Shown: one piece after another, positions 1 through 7,641 of the stretch | How positions within the stretch are numbered: position 1 is the stretch's first letter | Layout of the letters: the number at the start of each line of letters is the position of its first letter | Assembly (NCBI RefSeq): GCF_001297015.1 | Contig: NZ_LIGE01000013.1 | Span: 186,001-250,000, forward strand | Source: Pseudomonas sp. RIT-PI-r | GTDB taxonomy: Bacteria; Pseudomonadota; Gammaproteobacteria; Pseudomonadales; Pseudomonadaceae | DNA: 64,000 bases | Direction of reading: 5' to 3' | Program-made: the position numbers and the translations under genes | The notes under the pieces: model-generated | Seen by the model: only the letters and a program-made list of their open reading frames with translations | Databases searched by the model: none | What the model was told of the DNA's origin: nothing

Positions 1-504
1 ATCGAAGTCGACAGCGAGACCGGTGTCTGGACCTCTGATGCCCTGCCGATGCTCTACGTACCGCGCCACTTTTTCGTCAACAACCACATGGGCATTGAAG
101 AGGTTCTGGGCGCTGAAGCCTACGCCGAGATCCTCTACAAGGCCGGCTACAAATCCGCCTGGCACTGGTGCGAAAAAGAAGCTGAATGCCACGGCCTGGA
201 AGGCGTCGCGGTGTTCGAGCACTACATGAAGCGTCTGTCGCAACGCGGCTGGGGCCTGTTCAGGATCCAGGACATCGACCTCGACAAAGGCACCGCCAGC
301 GTCAAGCTCGAACACTCGGCATTCGTCTACGTCTACGGCAAGGTCGGGCGCAAAGTCGACTACATGTTCACCGGTTGGTTTGCCGGTGCCATGGATCAGA
401 TTCTTGAGGCGCGCGGCAGCAAGATTCGCACGGTTGCCGAGCAAGTTTACGGTGGCTCTGAAGAAGGCCACGACGACGGCCTGTTCACCGTCAAGCCGTT
501 GTAA
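1..504 (+). CDS. DUF5943/V4R-like protein upstream of dgcA (3' part)
   Basis: The reading frame is already open at base 1, so the N-terminus lies outside the window and 167 residues remain. The visible part resembles the C-terminal 4-vinyl-reductase-like (V4R) domain of the hypothetical protein that precedes dgcA in Pseudomonas (PA5397-like, DUF5943). The stop lies 15 bases before dgcA, so the two are probably co-transcribed. Its position at the head of the dimethylglycine demethylase genes suggests an accessory role in methylamine catabolism, but no catalytic function can be assigned from sequence. Family assignment is from memory of the synteny. Confidence 0.75.
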   Translation: MEVDSETGVWTSDALPMLYVPRHFFVNNHMGIEEVLGAEAYAEILYKAGYKSAWHWCEKEAECHGLEGVAVFEHYMKRLSQRGWGLFRIQDIDLDKGTASVKLEHSAFVYVYGKVGRKVDYMFTGWFAGAMDQILEARGSKIRTVAEQVYGGSEEGHDDGLFTVKPL

Positions 505-519
505 GTCGAGGAACCCGCC

Positions 520-2580
520 ATGGCTTTCGAAGCAATGTTCCAGCCGATCCAGATCGGCAAACTGACCATCCGCAACCGCGTGCTCAGCACTGCGCACGCC
601 GAGGTCTACGCGACTGACGGTGGCATGACCACCGACCGGTACGTCAAGTATTACGAAGAGAAAGCCAAGGGCGGCATCGGCCTGGCGATCTGTGGCGGTT
701 CCTCCGTGGTCGCCATCGACAGCCCGCAGGAGTGGTGGAGCTCGGTGAACTTGTCCACCGACCGGATCATTCCGCATTTCCAGAATCTGGCGGACGCCAT
801 GCACAAGCACGGCGCCAAGATCATGATTCAGATTACCCACATGGGCCGGCGCTCGCGCTGGGACGGCTTCAACTGGCCGACCCTGATGTCGCCGTCGGGC
901 ATCCGTGAACCGGTGCACCGCGCCACCTGCAAAACCATTGAGCCGGAAGAAATCTGGCGGGTGATCGGCAACTACGCCCAGGCCGCGCGCCGGGCTAAGG
1001 CCGGTGGCCTCGACGGCGTTGAACTGTCGGCGGTGCACCAGCACATGATCGACCAGTTCTGGAGTCCGCGCGTCAACAAGCGTACCGACGAATGGGGCGG
1101 CACCTTTGAAGGCCGGATGAAGTTCGGTCTGGAAGTGCTGAAAGCCGTGCGCGCCGAGGTCGGTGATGACTTCTGCGTCGGCATGCGTCTGTGCGGTGAC
1201 GAGTTCCACCCGGACGGTTTGTCCCACGAGGACATGAAGCAGATCGCCAAGTATTACGACGACACCGGCATGCTCGACTTCATCGGCGTCGTCGGCTCGG
1301 GTTGTGACACCCACAACACCCTGGCCAACGTGATTCCGAACATGAGTTATCCACCGGAGCCGTTCCTGCATCTGGCCGCCGGGATCAAGGAAGTGGTCAA
1401 GGTGCCGGTGCTGCACGCACAGAACATCAAGGACCCGAACCAGGCTACGCGGATTCTTGAAGGCGGTTACGTCGACATGGTCGGCATGACCCGTGCGCAC
1501 ATCGCTGACCCGCACCTGATCGCCAAGATCAAGATGGGCCAGATCGACCAGATCAAGCAGTGTGTCGGCGCCAACTATTGCATCGACCGCCAGTACCAAG
1601 GTCTGGACGTGCTGTGCATCCAGAACGCCGCGACGTCCCGTGAATACATGGGCGTGCCGCACATCATCGAGAAATCCACCGGGCCGAAACGCAAAGTGGT
1701 GATCGTCGGTGCCGGCCCTGCCGGCATGGAAGCGGCACGCGTTGCCGCCGAGCGTGGCCACGACGTGACCCTGTTCGAGAAAAAGGAATTCATCGGTGGG
1801 CAAATCACCACCGCATCGAAAGCACCGCAGCGCGACCAGATCGCCGGCATCGCCCGCTGGTTCCAGCTGGAACTGGCGCGGCTGAAAGTCGATCTGCGTC
1901 TGGGCACGGCGGCTGATGCCGACACCATCATGGACTTGCGTCCGGACGTAGTGGTGCTGGCGGTCGGCGGGCATCCGTATCTGGAACAGAACGAACACTG
2001 GGGCGCTGCCGAAGGGCTGGCGGTCAGCAGCTGGGACGTGCTCGCCGGCAAGGTCGCGCCGGGCAAGAACGTGCTGGTCTACGACACCATTTGCGAGTTC
2101 ACCGGGATGTCGGTCGCCGACTTCCTCGCCGACAAGGGCAGCCAGGTCGAGATCGTCACCGACGACATCAAGCCGGGCGTGGCCATCGGCGGTACGTCGT
2201 TCCCGACCTACTACCGCAGCATGTACCCGAAAGAAGTGATCATGACCGGCGACATGATGCTCGAGAAGGTCTATCGCGAAGGCGACAAACTGGTTGCGGT
2301 GCTGGAGAACGAATACACCGGCGCCAAAGAGGAGCGGGTGGTCGACCAGGTGGTGGTGGAAAACGGCGTGCGTCCGGATGAGGAAATCTACTACGCGCTC
2401 AAAGAGGGTTCGCGCAACAAGGGCCAGATCGACGTCGAAGCGTTGTTCGCGATCCAGCCACAACCTTCGCTGAGCGAGGCGGGCGACGGCTACTTGCTGT
2501 TCCGCATCGGCGACTGCGTGGCGCAGCGCAACACCCACGCCGCCATTTATGACGCCCTGCGGCTCTGCAAGGATTTCTAA
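520..2580 (+). CDS. dgcA: Dimethylglycine demethylase subunit DgcA
   Basis: A 686-residue protein with an old-yellow-enzyme-type FMN barrel (about residues 1-340) followed by an FAD/NAD(P) Rossmann module whose GAGPAG motif is near residue 396. This is the trimethylamine-dehydrogenase/2,4-dienoyl-CoA-reductase architecture. It demethylates dimethylglycine to sarcosine together with DgcB and passes electrons to the ETF pair downstream. The start has a good ribosome site (GAGGAA, 6 bases before ATG). In the linker only Cys348, Cys354 and Cys366 are present, where relatives have four cysteines binding a 4Fe-4S cluster. Gene order with dgcB and etf genes matches the P. aeruginosa betaine locus. 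Confidence 0.95.
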   Translation: MAFEAMFQPIQIGKLTIRNRVLSTAHAEVYATDGGMTTDRYVKYYEEKAKGGIGLAICGGSSVVAIDSPQEWWSSVNLSTDRIIPHFQNLADAMHKHGAKIMIQITHMGRRSRWDGFNWPTLMSPSGIREPVHRATCKTIEPEEIWRVIGNYAQAARRAKAGGLDGVELSAVHQHMIDQFWSPRVNKRTDEWGGTFEGRMKFGLEVLKAVRAEVGDDFCVGMRLCGDEFHPDGLSHEDMKQIAKYYDDTGMLDFIGVVGSGCDTHNTLANVIPNMSYPPEPFLHLAAGIKEVVKVPVLHAQNIKDPNQATRILEGGYVDMVGMTRAHIADPHLIAKIKMGQIDQIKQCVGANYCIDRQYQGLDVLCIQNAATSREYMGVPHIIEKSTGPKRKVVIVGAGPAGMEAARVAAERGHDVTLFEKKEFIGGQITTASKAPQRDQIAGIARWFQLELARLKVDLRLGTAADADTIMDLRPDVVVLAVGGHPYLEQNEHWGAAEGLAVSSWDVLAGKVAPGKNVLVYDTICEFTGMSVADFLADKGSQVEIVTDDIKPGVAIGGTSFPTYYRSMYPKEVIMTGDMMLEKVYREGDKLVAVLENEYTGAKEERVVDQVVVENGVRPDEEIYYALKEGSRNKGQIDVEALFAIQPQPSLSEAGDGYLLFRIGDCVAQRNTHAAIYDALRLCKDF

Positions 2581-2591
2581 GCCTCGCGAAC

Positions 2592-2697
2592 GATCGTTCC
2601 CACGCTCCGCGTGGGAATGCCGCAATGGACGCTCCGCGTCCGCTTTGGGACGCGGAGCGTCCCGGGATGCATTCCCACGCAGAGCGTGGGAACGATC
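2592..2697. repeat. 106-bp palindromic repeat, family A (GATCGTTCCCACGC ends)
   Basis: Terminal inverted repeats GATCGTTCCCACGC / GCGTGGGAACGATC enclose a second inverted pair around GACGCTCCGCGTC and GACGCGGAGCGTC. A second copy is at 25872-25974. It lies between dgcA and dgcB, so any transcript covering both carries a long hairpin. Open frames running through it (such as an upstream extension of dgcB) are artefacts of the repeat. Confidence 0.9.
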
Positions 2698-2742
2698 ATT
2701 GAACGCCGTGTTTCTCCAGGTTGTACTGGTGGGAGCTTCACC

Positions 2743-4692
2743 ATGTTGAACACCCTTCTTCCAATCCTGTTGTTCGCAGCTATCGGCCTTGGTGTCCTTG
2801 GCGCGTTGCGGCGGGTGGCCATGTGGCGTCGGGGCCGGGCCTCGAAGGTCGATCTGATCGGCGGCCTGTTGGCCATGCCCAAGCGTTACATGGTCGATTT
2901 GCACCATGTGGTGGCGCGGGACAAATACATCGCCAACACCCACGTGGCCACGGCCGGCGGTGCGGTGGCGTCGATTGTGCTGGCGCTGCTGGTGCACGGT
3001 TTCGGCCTGCATAACCGCATTCTCGGTTACGCCTTGCTGCTGATGACGGCGGTGATGTTCGTCGGCGCGATCTTCGTTTATCTGCGTCGGCGCAACCCGC
3101 CCGCGCGGCTGTCGAAAGGCCCGTGGATGCGCCTGCCGAAAAGCCTGCCGGCGGTCTCGGCGTCGTTCTTCCTGCTGACCTTGCCAGTGGCTGGAATCCT
3201 GCCGGAGAACTTCGGCGGCTGGGTGCTTGCGGCGATTCTGGGGATTGGTGTGCTGTGGGGCGTGTCGGAGTTGTTCTTCGGCATGACCTGGGGCGGGCCG
3301 ATGAAACACGCCTTTGCCGGTGCCTTGCACTTGGCTTGGCATCGTCGCGCCGAACGCTTTGGCGGCGGTCGTTCCACCGGTTTGAAGCCGCTGGATCTGA
3401 ACGATCCGAACGCACCACTGGGGGTGGAAAAACCCAAGGATTTCACCTGGAACCAGTTGCTCGGTTTCGACGCCTGCGTGCAGTGCGGCAAGTGCGAAGC
3501 AGCCTGCCCGGCCTTCGCCGCCGGCCAGCCACTGAACCCGAAAAAACTGATTCAGGACATGGTCGTCGGCCTCGCCGGTGGCACCGATGCCAAGTTTGCC
3601 GGCAGTCCTTATCCTGGCAAACCTGTGGGCGAACACAGCGGCAATCCGCATCAACCGATCGTCAACGGCTTGGTCGACGCTGAAACCCTGTGGTCGTGCA
3701 CCACCTGCCGTGCCTGCGTTGAGGAATGCCCGATGATGATCGAGCACGTCGACGCCATCGTCGACATGCGCCGTCACCTGACCCTGGAAAAAGGCGCGAC
3801 GCCGAACAAGGGCGCCGAAGTCCTCGAAAATCTGATCGCTACCGACAACCCGGGCGGTTTTGCGCCGGGCGGGCGGATGAACTGGGCGGCGGATCTGAAC
3901 CTCAATCTGCTCAGCGAAAAGAAATCCACCGACGTGCTGTTCTGGGTTGGCGACGGTGCTTTTGACATGCGTAACCAGCGCACCCTGCGCGCGTTCGTCA
4001 AAGTGCTGAAAGCGGCGAAAATCGACTTCGCCGTGCTCGGTCTCGAAGAGCGTGACAGTGGCGATGTGGCGCGGCGTCTCGGCGATGAAGCGACCTTCCA
4101 GTTGCTCGCCAAACGCAACATCCAGACTCTGGCCAAATACAGCTTCAACCGCATTGTCACTTGCGATCCGCACAGCTTCCACGTGCTGAAAAACGAGTAC
4201 GGCGCGTTCGACGGCAACTACCTGGTGCAGCACCACAGCACCTACATGGCGGAAATCATTCAGGCCGGTGCACTCAATCTCGGACAGCACAAAGGCAACA
4301 GCGTGACTTATCACGATCCGTGCTACCTCGGCCGCTACAACGGCGAGTACGAAGCGCCGCGTGAAGTGCTGCGTGCGCTCGGTATTGAAGTCAAAGAGAT
4401 GCAACGTTCCGGCTTCCGTTCGCGCTGCTGCGGCGGCGGTGGCGGGGCGCCGATCACCGACATTCCGGGCAAGCAACGGATACCTGATATGCGCATGGAA
4501 GACATCCGCGAGACCGGCGCCGAACTGGTGGCCGTGGGTTGTCCACAGTGCACGGCGATGCTCGAAGGCGTGGTCGAACCGCGTCCGCTGATCAAGGACA
4601 TCGCTGAACTGGTGGCCGACGCGCTGCTCGAAGACGCCGCGCCGAGCAAGCCTGCCACCCCGGCCAAACGTGAACCTGCGGAGGCCCACTGA
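2743..4692 (+). CDS. dgcB: Dimethylglycine demethylase iron-sulfur subunit DgcB
   Basis: A 649-residue membrane-linked iron-sulfur protein. About five hydrophobic segments precede residue 190 (DUF3483-type region). Two 4Fe-4S motifs follow: CVQCGKCEAACP from residue 245 and CTTCRACVEECP from residue 319. The C-terminal half has CCG/heterodisulfide-reductase-type motifs, including RCCGG at 561-565 and a later CPQC. It is thought to move electrons from DgcA-bound flavin toward the membrane chain with the ETF proteins. I chose ATG 2743 because the longer frame from 2611 runs through repeat sequence. The stop overlaps the next start by one base (TGATG). Confidence 0.93.
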   Translation: MLNTLLPILLFAAIGLGVLGALRRVAMWRRGRASKVDLIGGLLAMPKRYMVDLHHVVARDKYIANTHVATAGGAVASIVLALLVHGFGLHNRILGYALLLMTAVMFVGAIFVYLRRRNPPARLSKGPWMRLPKSLPAVSASFFLLTLPVAGILPENFGGWVLAAILGIGVLWGVSELFFGMTWGGPMKHAFAGALHLAWHRRAERFGGGRSTGLKPLDLNDPNAPLGVEKPKDFTWNQLLGFDACVQCGKCEAACPAFAAGQPLNPKKLIQDMVVGLAGGTDAKFAGSPYPGKPVGEHSGNPHQPIVNGLVDAETLWSCTTCRACVEECPMMIEHVDAIVDMRRHLTLEKGATPNKGAEVLENLIATDNPGGFAPGGRMNWAADLNLNLLSEKKSTDVLFWVGDGAFDMRNQRTLRAFVKVLKAAKIDFAVLGLEERDSGDVARRLGDEATFQLLAKRNIQTLAKYSFNRIVTCDPHSFHVLKNEYGAFDGNYLVQHHSTYMAEIIQAGALNLGQHKGNSVTYHDPCYLGRYNGEYEAPREVLRALGIEVKEMQRSGFRSRCCGGGGGAPITDIPGKQRIPDMRMEDIRETGAELVAVGCPQCTAMLEGVVEPRPLIKDIAELVADALLEDAAPSKPATPAKREPAEAH

Positions 4693-5912
4693 TGAGCGAC
4701 ATTATCCGCCGCGACCCACGCGCCGAATGGATTGCGCGTAACCGCCTGCATCCGCTGCATGCGGCCATGCAACCGGCGCAACACAGCTGGATGGGGCCCA
4801 ACGGCGTTATCCGCAAGAACCTGCACGGCATCGGTTTTATCGGCCCCAACGGCATCAAACGGATCGACCGCAGCGGCGCGCAACAGGGCGGGGCGGTCAA
4901 ACGTTCGGCGGCTGTTGAAGTGCAATTGCCGCTGCATCAAGTGCCGGCCCCGGCGTTCTACATCAGCGTGGTGCCGGACATGGTCGGTGGCCGCTTGAGC
5001 AGCCACGACCGTGACTTGCTCGGCCTTGCCCATCAACTCGCTGGCCAGGACGGCGCGGTGTTGGCGGTGGTCTTTGGCGAGCACAAGGAAAATGCTTTCG
5101 CCACTGCCGGGGTGGATCGCTTGCTGGTGCTCGAAGGTGAAGAATTCAGCGGTTATGCACCGGAGCAACGCGTGCAAGGTTTGCGCGCTGTGGATAACCA
5201 GTTCAATCCACGGCATTGGCTGCTGCCGGACAGTCGCAGCGGTGGTGGTGAACTCGGTCGGCGTTTTGCTGCAGCATTGGGCGAGCGCCCGGCGACGCGG
5301 GTCTGGCAGGTCAAGGATCAGGAATGTATAGGCCGCGCTGGCGCCGGTTTGCAAGATCTCGCCCGTCCCGTCGCTCGGTTGATCCTGGCGGCGGCGGAGT
5401 GCGCCGAACCGGTCAGTGAAACCCGTCATGAAGCATTACCGGTGGAGTTATCCACAAGTGTCGCGCGCAGCCTGTCGCGGATTGAGGATCTCGGTGCGGT
5501 GGCAGTGGACCCGGCGACGATTCCGATGGCCGAAGCGGAGTTCATTTTCTCCGGCGGCAACGGCGTCAAAGACTGGGCGCTGTTCCACGAAACGGCCGCA
5601 GTGCTCGGCGCTACCGAAGGCGCTTCGCGGGTCGCCGTGGACGATGGCTTCATGGCCCGTGATCGCCAGGTCGGCGCGTCCGGCACCTGGGTGACCGCGC
5701 GGGTGTATGTGGCTGTGGGTATCTCAGGCGCGATCCAGCACCTGCAAGGCATTGGTGCCTGCGACAAGGTCGTGGCAATCAACCTTGATCCGGGTTGCGA
5801 CATGATCAAGCGTGCCGATTTGTCGGTGATCGGCGAGAGCGCGGAGATTCTTCAGGCGTTGATCGAAGCGGTCGCGGCTTACCGCAACGAAGCCAAGCGC
5901 GATGCGGCTTAA
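4692..5912 (+). CDS. Electron transfer flavoprotein alpha subunit-like (FixB family), betaine locus
   Basis: A 406-residue EtfA-type protein. The FAD-binding C-terminal domain is visible (SGGNGV near residue 286, VGASGTWV, GISGAIQHLQG, then NLDPGCDMIKRADLSVIG). It is longer than ordinary EtfA (about 310 residues) because of an extra N-terminal segment of roughly 75 residues. It overlaps dgcB by one base, so translation is probably coupled. Its partner is the EtfB-like product 9 bases downstream. Context implies a dedicated electron acceptor for dimethylglycine demethylation. It is a paralog of, not a replacement for, the housekeeping ETF. Two perfect DnaA-box 9-mers fall inside this gene (5189 and 5448). 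Confidence 0.9.
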   Translation: MSDIIRRDPRAEWIARNRLHPLHAAMQPAQHSWMGPNGVIRKNLHGIGFIGPNGIKRIDRSGAQQGGAVKRSAAVEVQLPLHQVPAPAFYISVVPDMVGGRLSSHDRDLLGLAHQLAGQDGAVLAVVFGEHKENAFATAGVDRLLVLEGEEFSGYAPEQRVQGLRAVDNQFNPRHWLLPDSRSGGGELGRRFAAALGERPATRVWQVKDQECIGRAGAGLQDLARPVARLILAAAECAEPVSETRHEALPVELSTSVARSLSRIEDLGAVAVDPATIPMAEAEFIFSGGNGVKDWALFHETAAVLGATEGASRVAVDDGFMARDRQVGASGTWVTARVYVAVGISGAIQHLQGIGACDKVVAINLDPGCDMIKRADLSVIGESAEILQALIEAVAAYRNEAKRDAA

Positions 5913-5921
5913 GGAAACGCT

Positions 5922-6692
5922 ATGAACACGAAAGTAATCAGTCTGGTTTCAATCGGCGCTCACCCGACTTCCGGGCGGCCACGCCGTGCTGATCAGGACG
6001 CGCGCGCCGTGGAACTGGGTCTGCAACTGGCTGGGGATAACCTGCAAGTGCTGCATGCCGGCGACGTTGCGGAACCGGCGTTGCGCGCCTACCTGGGCAT
6101 GGGGCTGGAACAGATGCACGTGCTGGAGCAACCGGCTGGCGCCGATGCGCTGCCGGCGCTGACCGCGTATCTGCGCGATGCCGGTGCGCAGGTGGTGCTG
6201 ACCGGCAGCCAGGCAGAAACCGGTGAAGGTTCGGGGATGTTGCCGTTCCTGCTGGCGGAAGGTCTGGGCTGGCCGCTGGTAGTGGGGCTGGCTCAGGTGG
6301 AGTCGATCAATGACGGTTCGGCGCTAGTGCTGCAAGCGTTGCCGCGTGGGCAGCGGCGGCGGTTGAAGGTGAAGCTGCCGTTTATGGCAACTGTGGATAA
6401 CGCTGCGCCGAAGCCTCGGCAGAGTGCCTACGGCCCGGCGCGTCGTGGGGTGCTGGAGGCGGACGACGTTGAAGTTATCGACGATGAACTCCTCGCTGCC
6501 GCCACCCTGCAACCGGCCAAACCAAGGCCCAAGCGCCTGAAAGTGATCAAAGCCAAAAGCGGCGCCGACCGCATGAAAGCCGCGACCGCCAAAGCCAGTG
6601 GCGGCGGTGGACAGGTGCTCAAAGGAGTTACCGCGCAGGCCGGTGCCGAAGCCATCCTCAAACTGCTGATCGAAGAAGGCGTCGTCCGCTGA
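5922..6692 (+). CDS. Electron transfer flavoprotein beta subunit-like (FixA family), betaine locus
   Basis: A 256-residue EtfB-family protein that starts 9 bases after the alpha-like gene and has a GGAAACGCT leader. The adenine-nucleotide-binding beta-subunit fold is suggested by GSQAETGEGSGMLPFLLAEGL and the following segment. The last 60 residues are rich in Lys, Ala and Pro and less conserved. It should pair with the upstream alpha subunit to accept electrons from DgcA/DgcB. It is the last gene of this transcription unit: a palindromic GC-rich repeat begins just after the stop. Confidence 0.9.
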   Translation: MNTKVISLVSIGAHPTSGRPRRADQDARAVELGLQLAGDNLQVLHAGDVAEPALRAYLGMGLEQMHVLEQPAGADALPALTAYLRDAGAQVVLTGSQAETGEGSGMLPFLLAEGLGWPLVVGLAQVESINDGSALVLQALPRGQRRRLKVKLPFMATVDNAAPKPRQSAYGPARRGVLEADDVEVIDDELLAAATLQPAKPRPKRLKVIKAKSGADRMKAATAKASGGGGQVLKGVTAQAGAEAILKLLIEEGVVR

Positions 6693-6694
6693 AA

Positions 6695-6890
6695 AGCCCC
6701 TCACCCTAGCCCTCTCCCAGAGGGAGAGGGGACCGACCGAGTGGTATTGGCTAATTACATCGACCTGCGATTGCGCGGTGACGTTGGTTTGGCCAAGCCT
6801 GAGATCACAATGTTCGTTCAGGTCGATGGAGTTCAAATAGGCGATTCGGTCGGCTCCCTCTCCCTCCGGGAGAGGGCTGGGCGGGCGGCG
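6695..6890. repeat. Composite family D repeat (CCCTCTCCC/GGGAGAGGG arms)
   Basis: The left arm contains TCACCCTAGCCCTCTCCC followed at once by its complement GGGAGAGGGG; the right arm near 6854-6882 is the reverse orientation. The roughly 120-base core shares pieces such as GACCGACCGAGTGGTATT and CAGGTCGATG with other copies at 10360, 20337, 37834 and 41383. It probably also acts as a transcription barrier after the ETF genes. Confidence 0.8.
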
Positions 6891-6904
6891 TTCCGATGAG
6901 GGTA

Positions 6905-7515
6905 GCGGTTTACCCACAGTCCCTGTTGGTCGATCTGTGGATAACATGTTCGCCCCTCTCTACACCCCACGTCATTCAAGCCCTGCAGCTATCCGATCAA
7001 AAAACAGCCAGCCTAAGTCACGGATTTTCAGGGCTTTTTCGCCAGGATAACTCAGCAAGTTGCCCCCAATCTCTGTTGGCGCTTCTGTGGATAAGATGTT
7101 CGCTATCCGCTGAGACCCTTATAAAACGTGGCCTGTGAAGAATCGATCAAAAAACAATCAATTAATCTGTTTCGACGAAAAACTCCCGCGCAAATCCCGA
7201 TTTCACACAGCCTCCAAGGCTTTTCCACAGATAAGGCAAAGTTACCCCCGAACTCTGTTGGCGCTTCTGTGGATAACGTGTTCGTCATCCTCTACAGACC
7301 ATGCAGAACGTGGCTTACAGGAATATGATCAAAAAACAACCAATGCGTCTTGCAAACCGTACTTCTGGATAAGTCACGATTTTTCTTCATAAATCAGTCA
7401 GTTATTTTTTCGTTCATCCACAGTTACCCCCATTTGCTGTGGGTGGCTATGTGGATAACTTGTTTGCGAAAGGCTGGGAGGCTTGGTGGGTATGGGGTGT
7501 GGGGTGATTGATCAG
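6905..7515. repeat. Degenerate tandem array with perfect DnaA boxes
   Basis: Four diverged units of about 150-182 bases. Each holds a variant of GTTACCCCC, a perfect TGTGGATAA (TTATCCACA on the other strand) at 6936, 7086, 7268 and 7450, and, 58-59 bases after the box in the first three, GATCAAAAAACA (6995, 7144, 7327). The fourth has a decayed GATCAGAAA at 7510. One-mismatch DnaA boxes occur at 6910, 7221 and 7414. No credible gene is seen between 6693 and 7641; short frames here are non-coding. Function is unknown: binding by DnaA is plausible but inferred. Confidence 0.85.
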
Positions 7516-7556
7516 AAATTGTGCAATCAAGGTTCAGGGATGTGGTGAAGGTGAGA

Positions 7557-7641
7557 TAGCTATCGCGAGCAGGCTCACTCCTACAAGGGGAACGCATTCC
7601 ACCTGTAGGAGCTGCCGAAGGCTGCGATCTTTTGATCTTGA
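7557..7641. repeat. Chimeric REP doublet (family C arm joined to family B arm)
   Basis: The left half is a family C arm (CTATCGCGAGCAGGCTCACTCC) and the right half a family B arm (TGTAGGAGCTGCCGAAGGC then TGCGATCTTTTGATCTTG). All other doublets in the window pair two arms of the same family. It runs up to the gbcA stop codon on the opposite strand. Confidence 0.85.

Noticed and set aside
2611..2742. N-terminal extension of dgcB by 44 codons
   Set aside because: The extension is read through the family A palindrome; the ATG at 2743 begins a normal hydrophobic N-terminus.
7128..7392. Short overlapping frames in the DnaA-box array
   Set aside because: They share text only because the DNA units are repeated; starts, frames and lengths are not conserved among units.
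6905..7515. Chromosomal replication origin because of many DnaA boxes
   Set aside because: dnaA, dnaN, rpmH and gidA are absent, and the order of neighbours matches loci well away from oriC in P. aeruginosa. The boxes are kept as an unexplained repeat.
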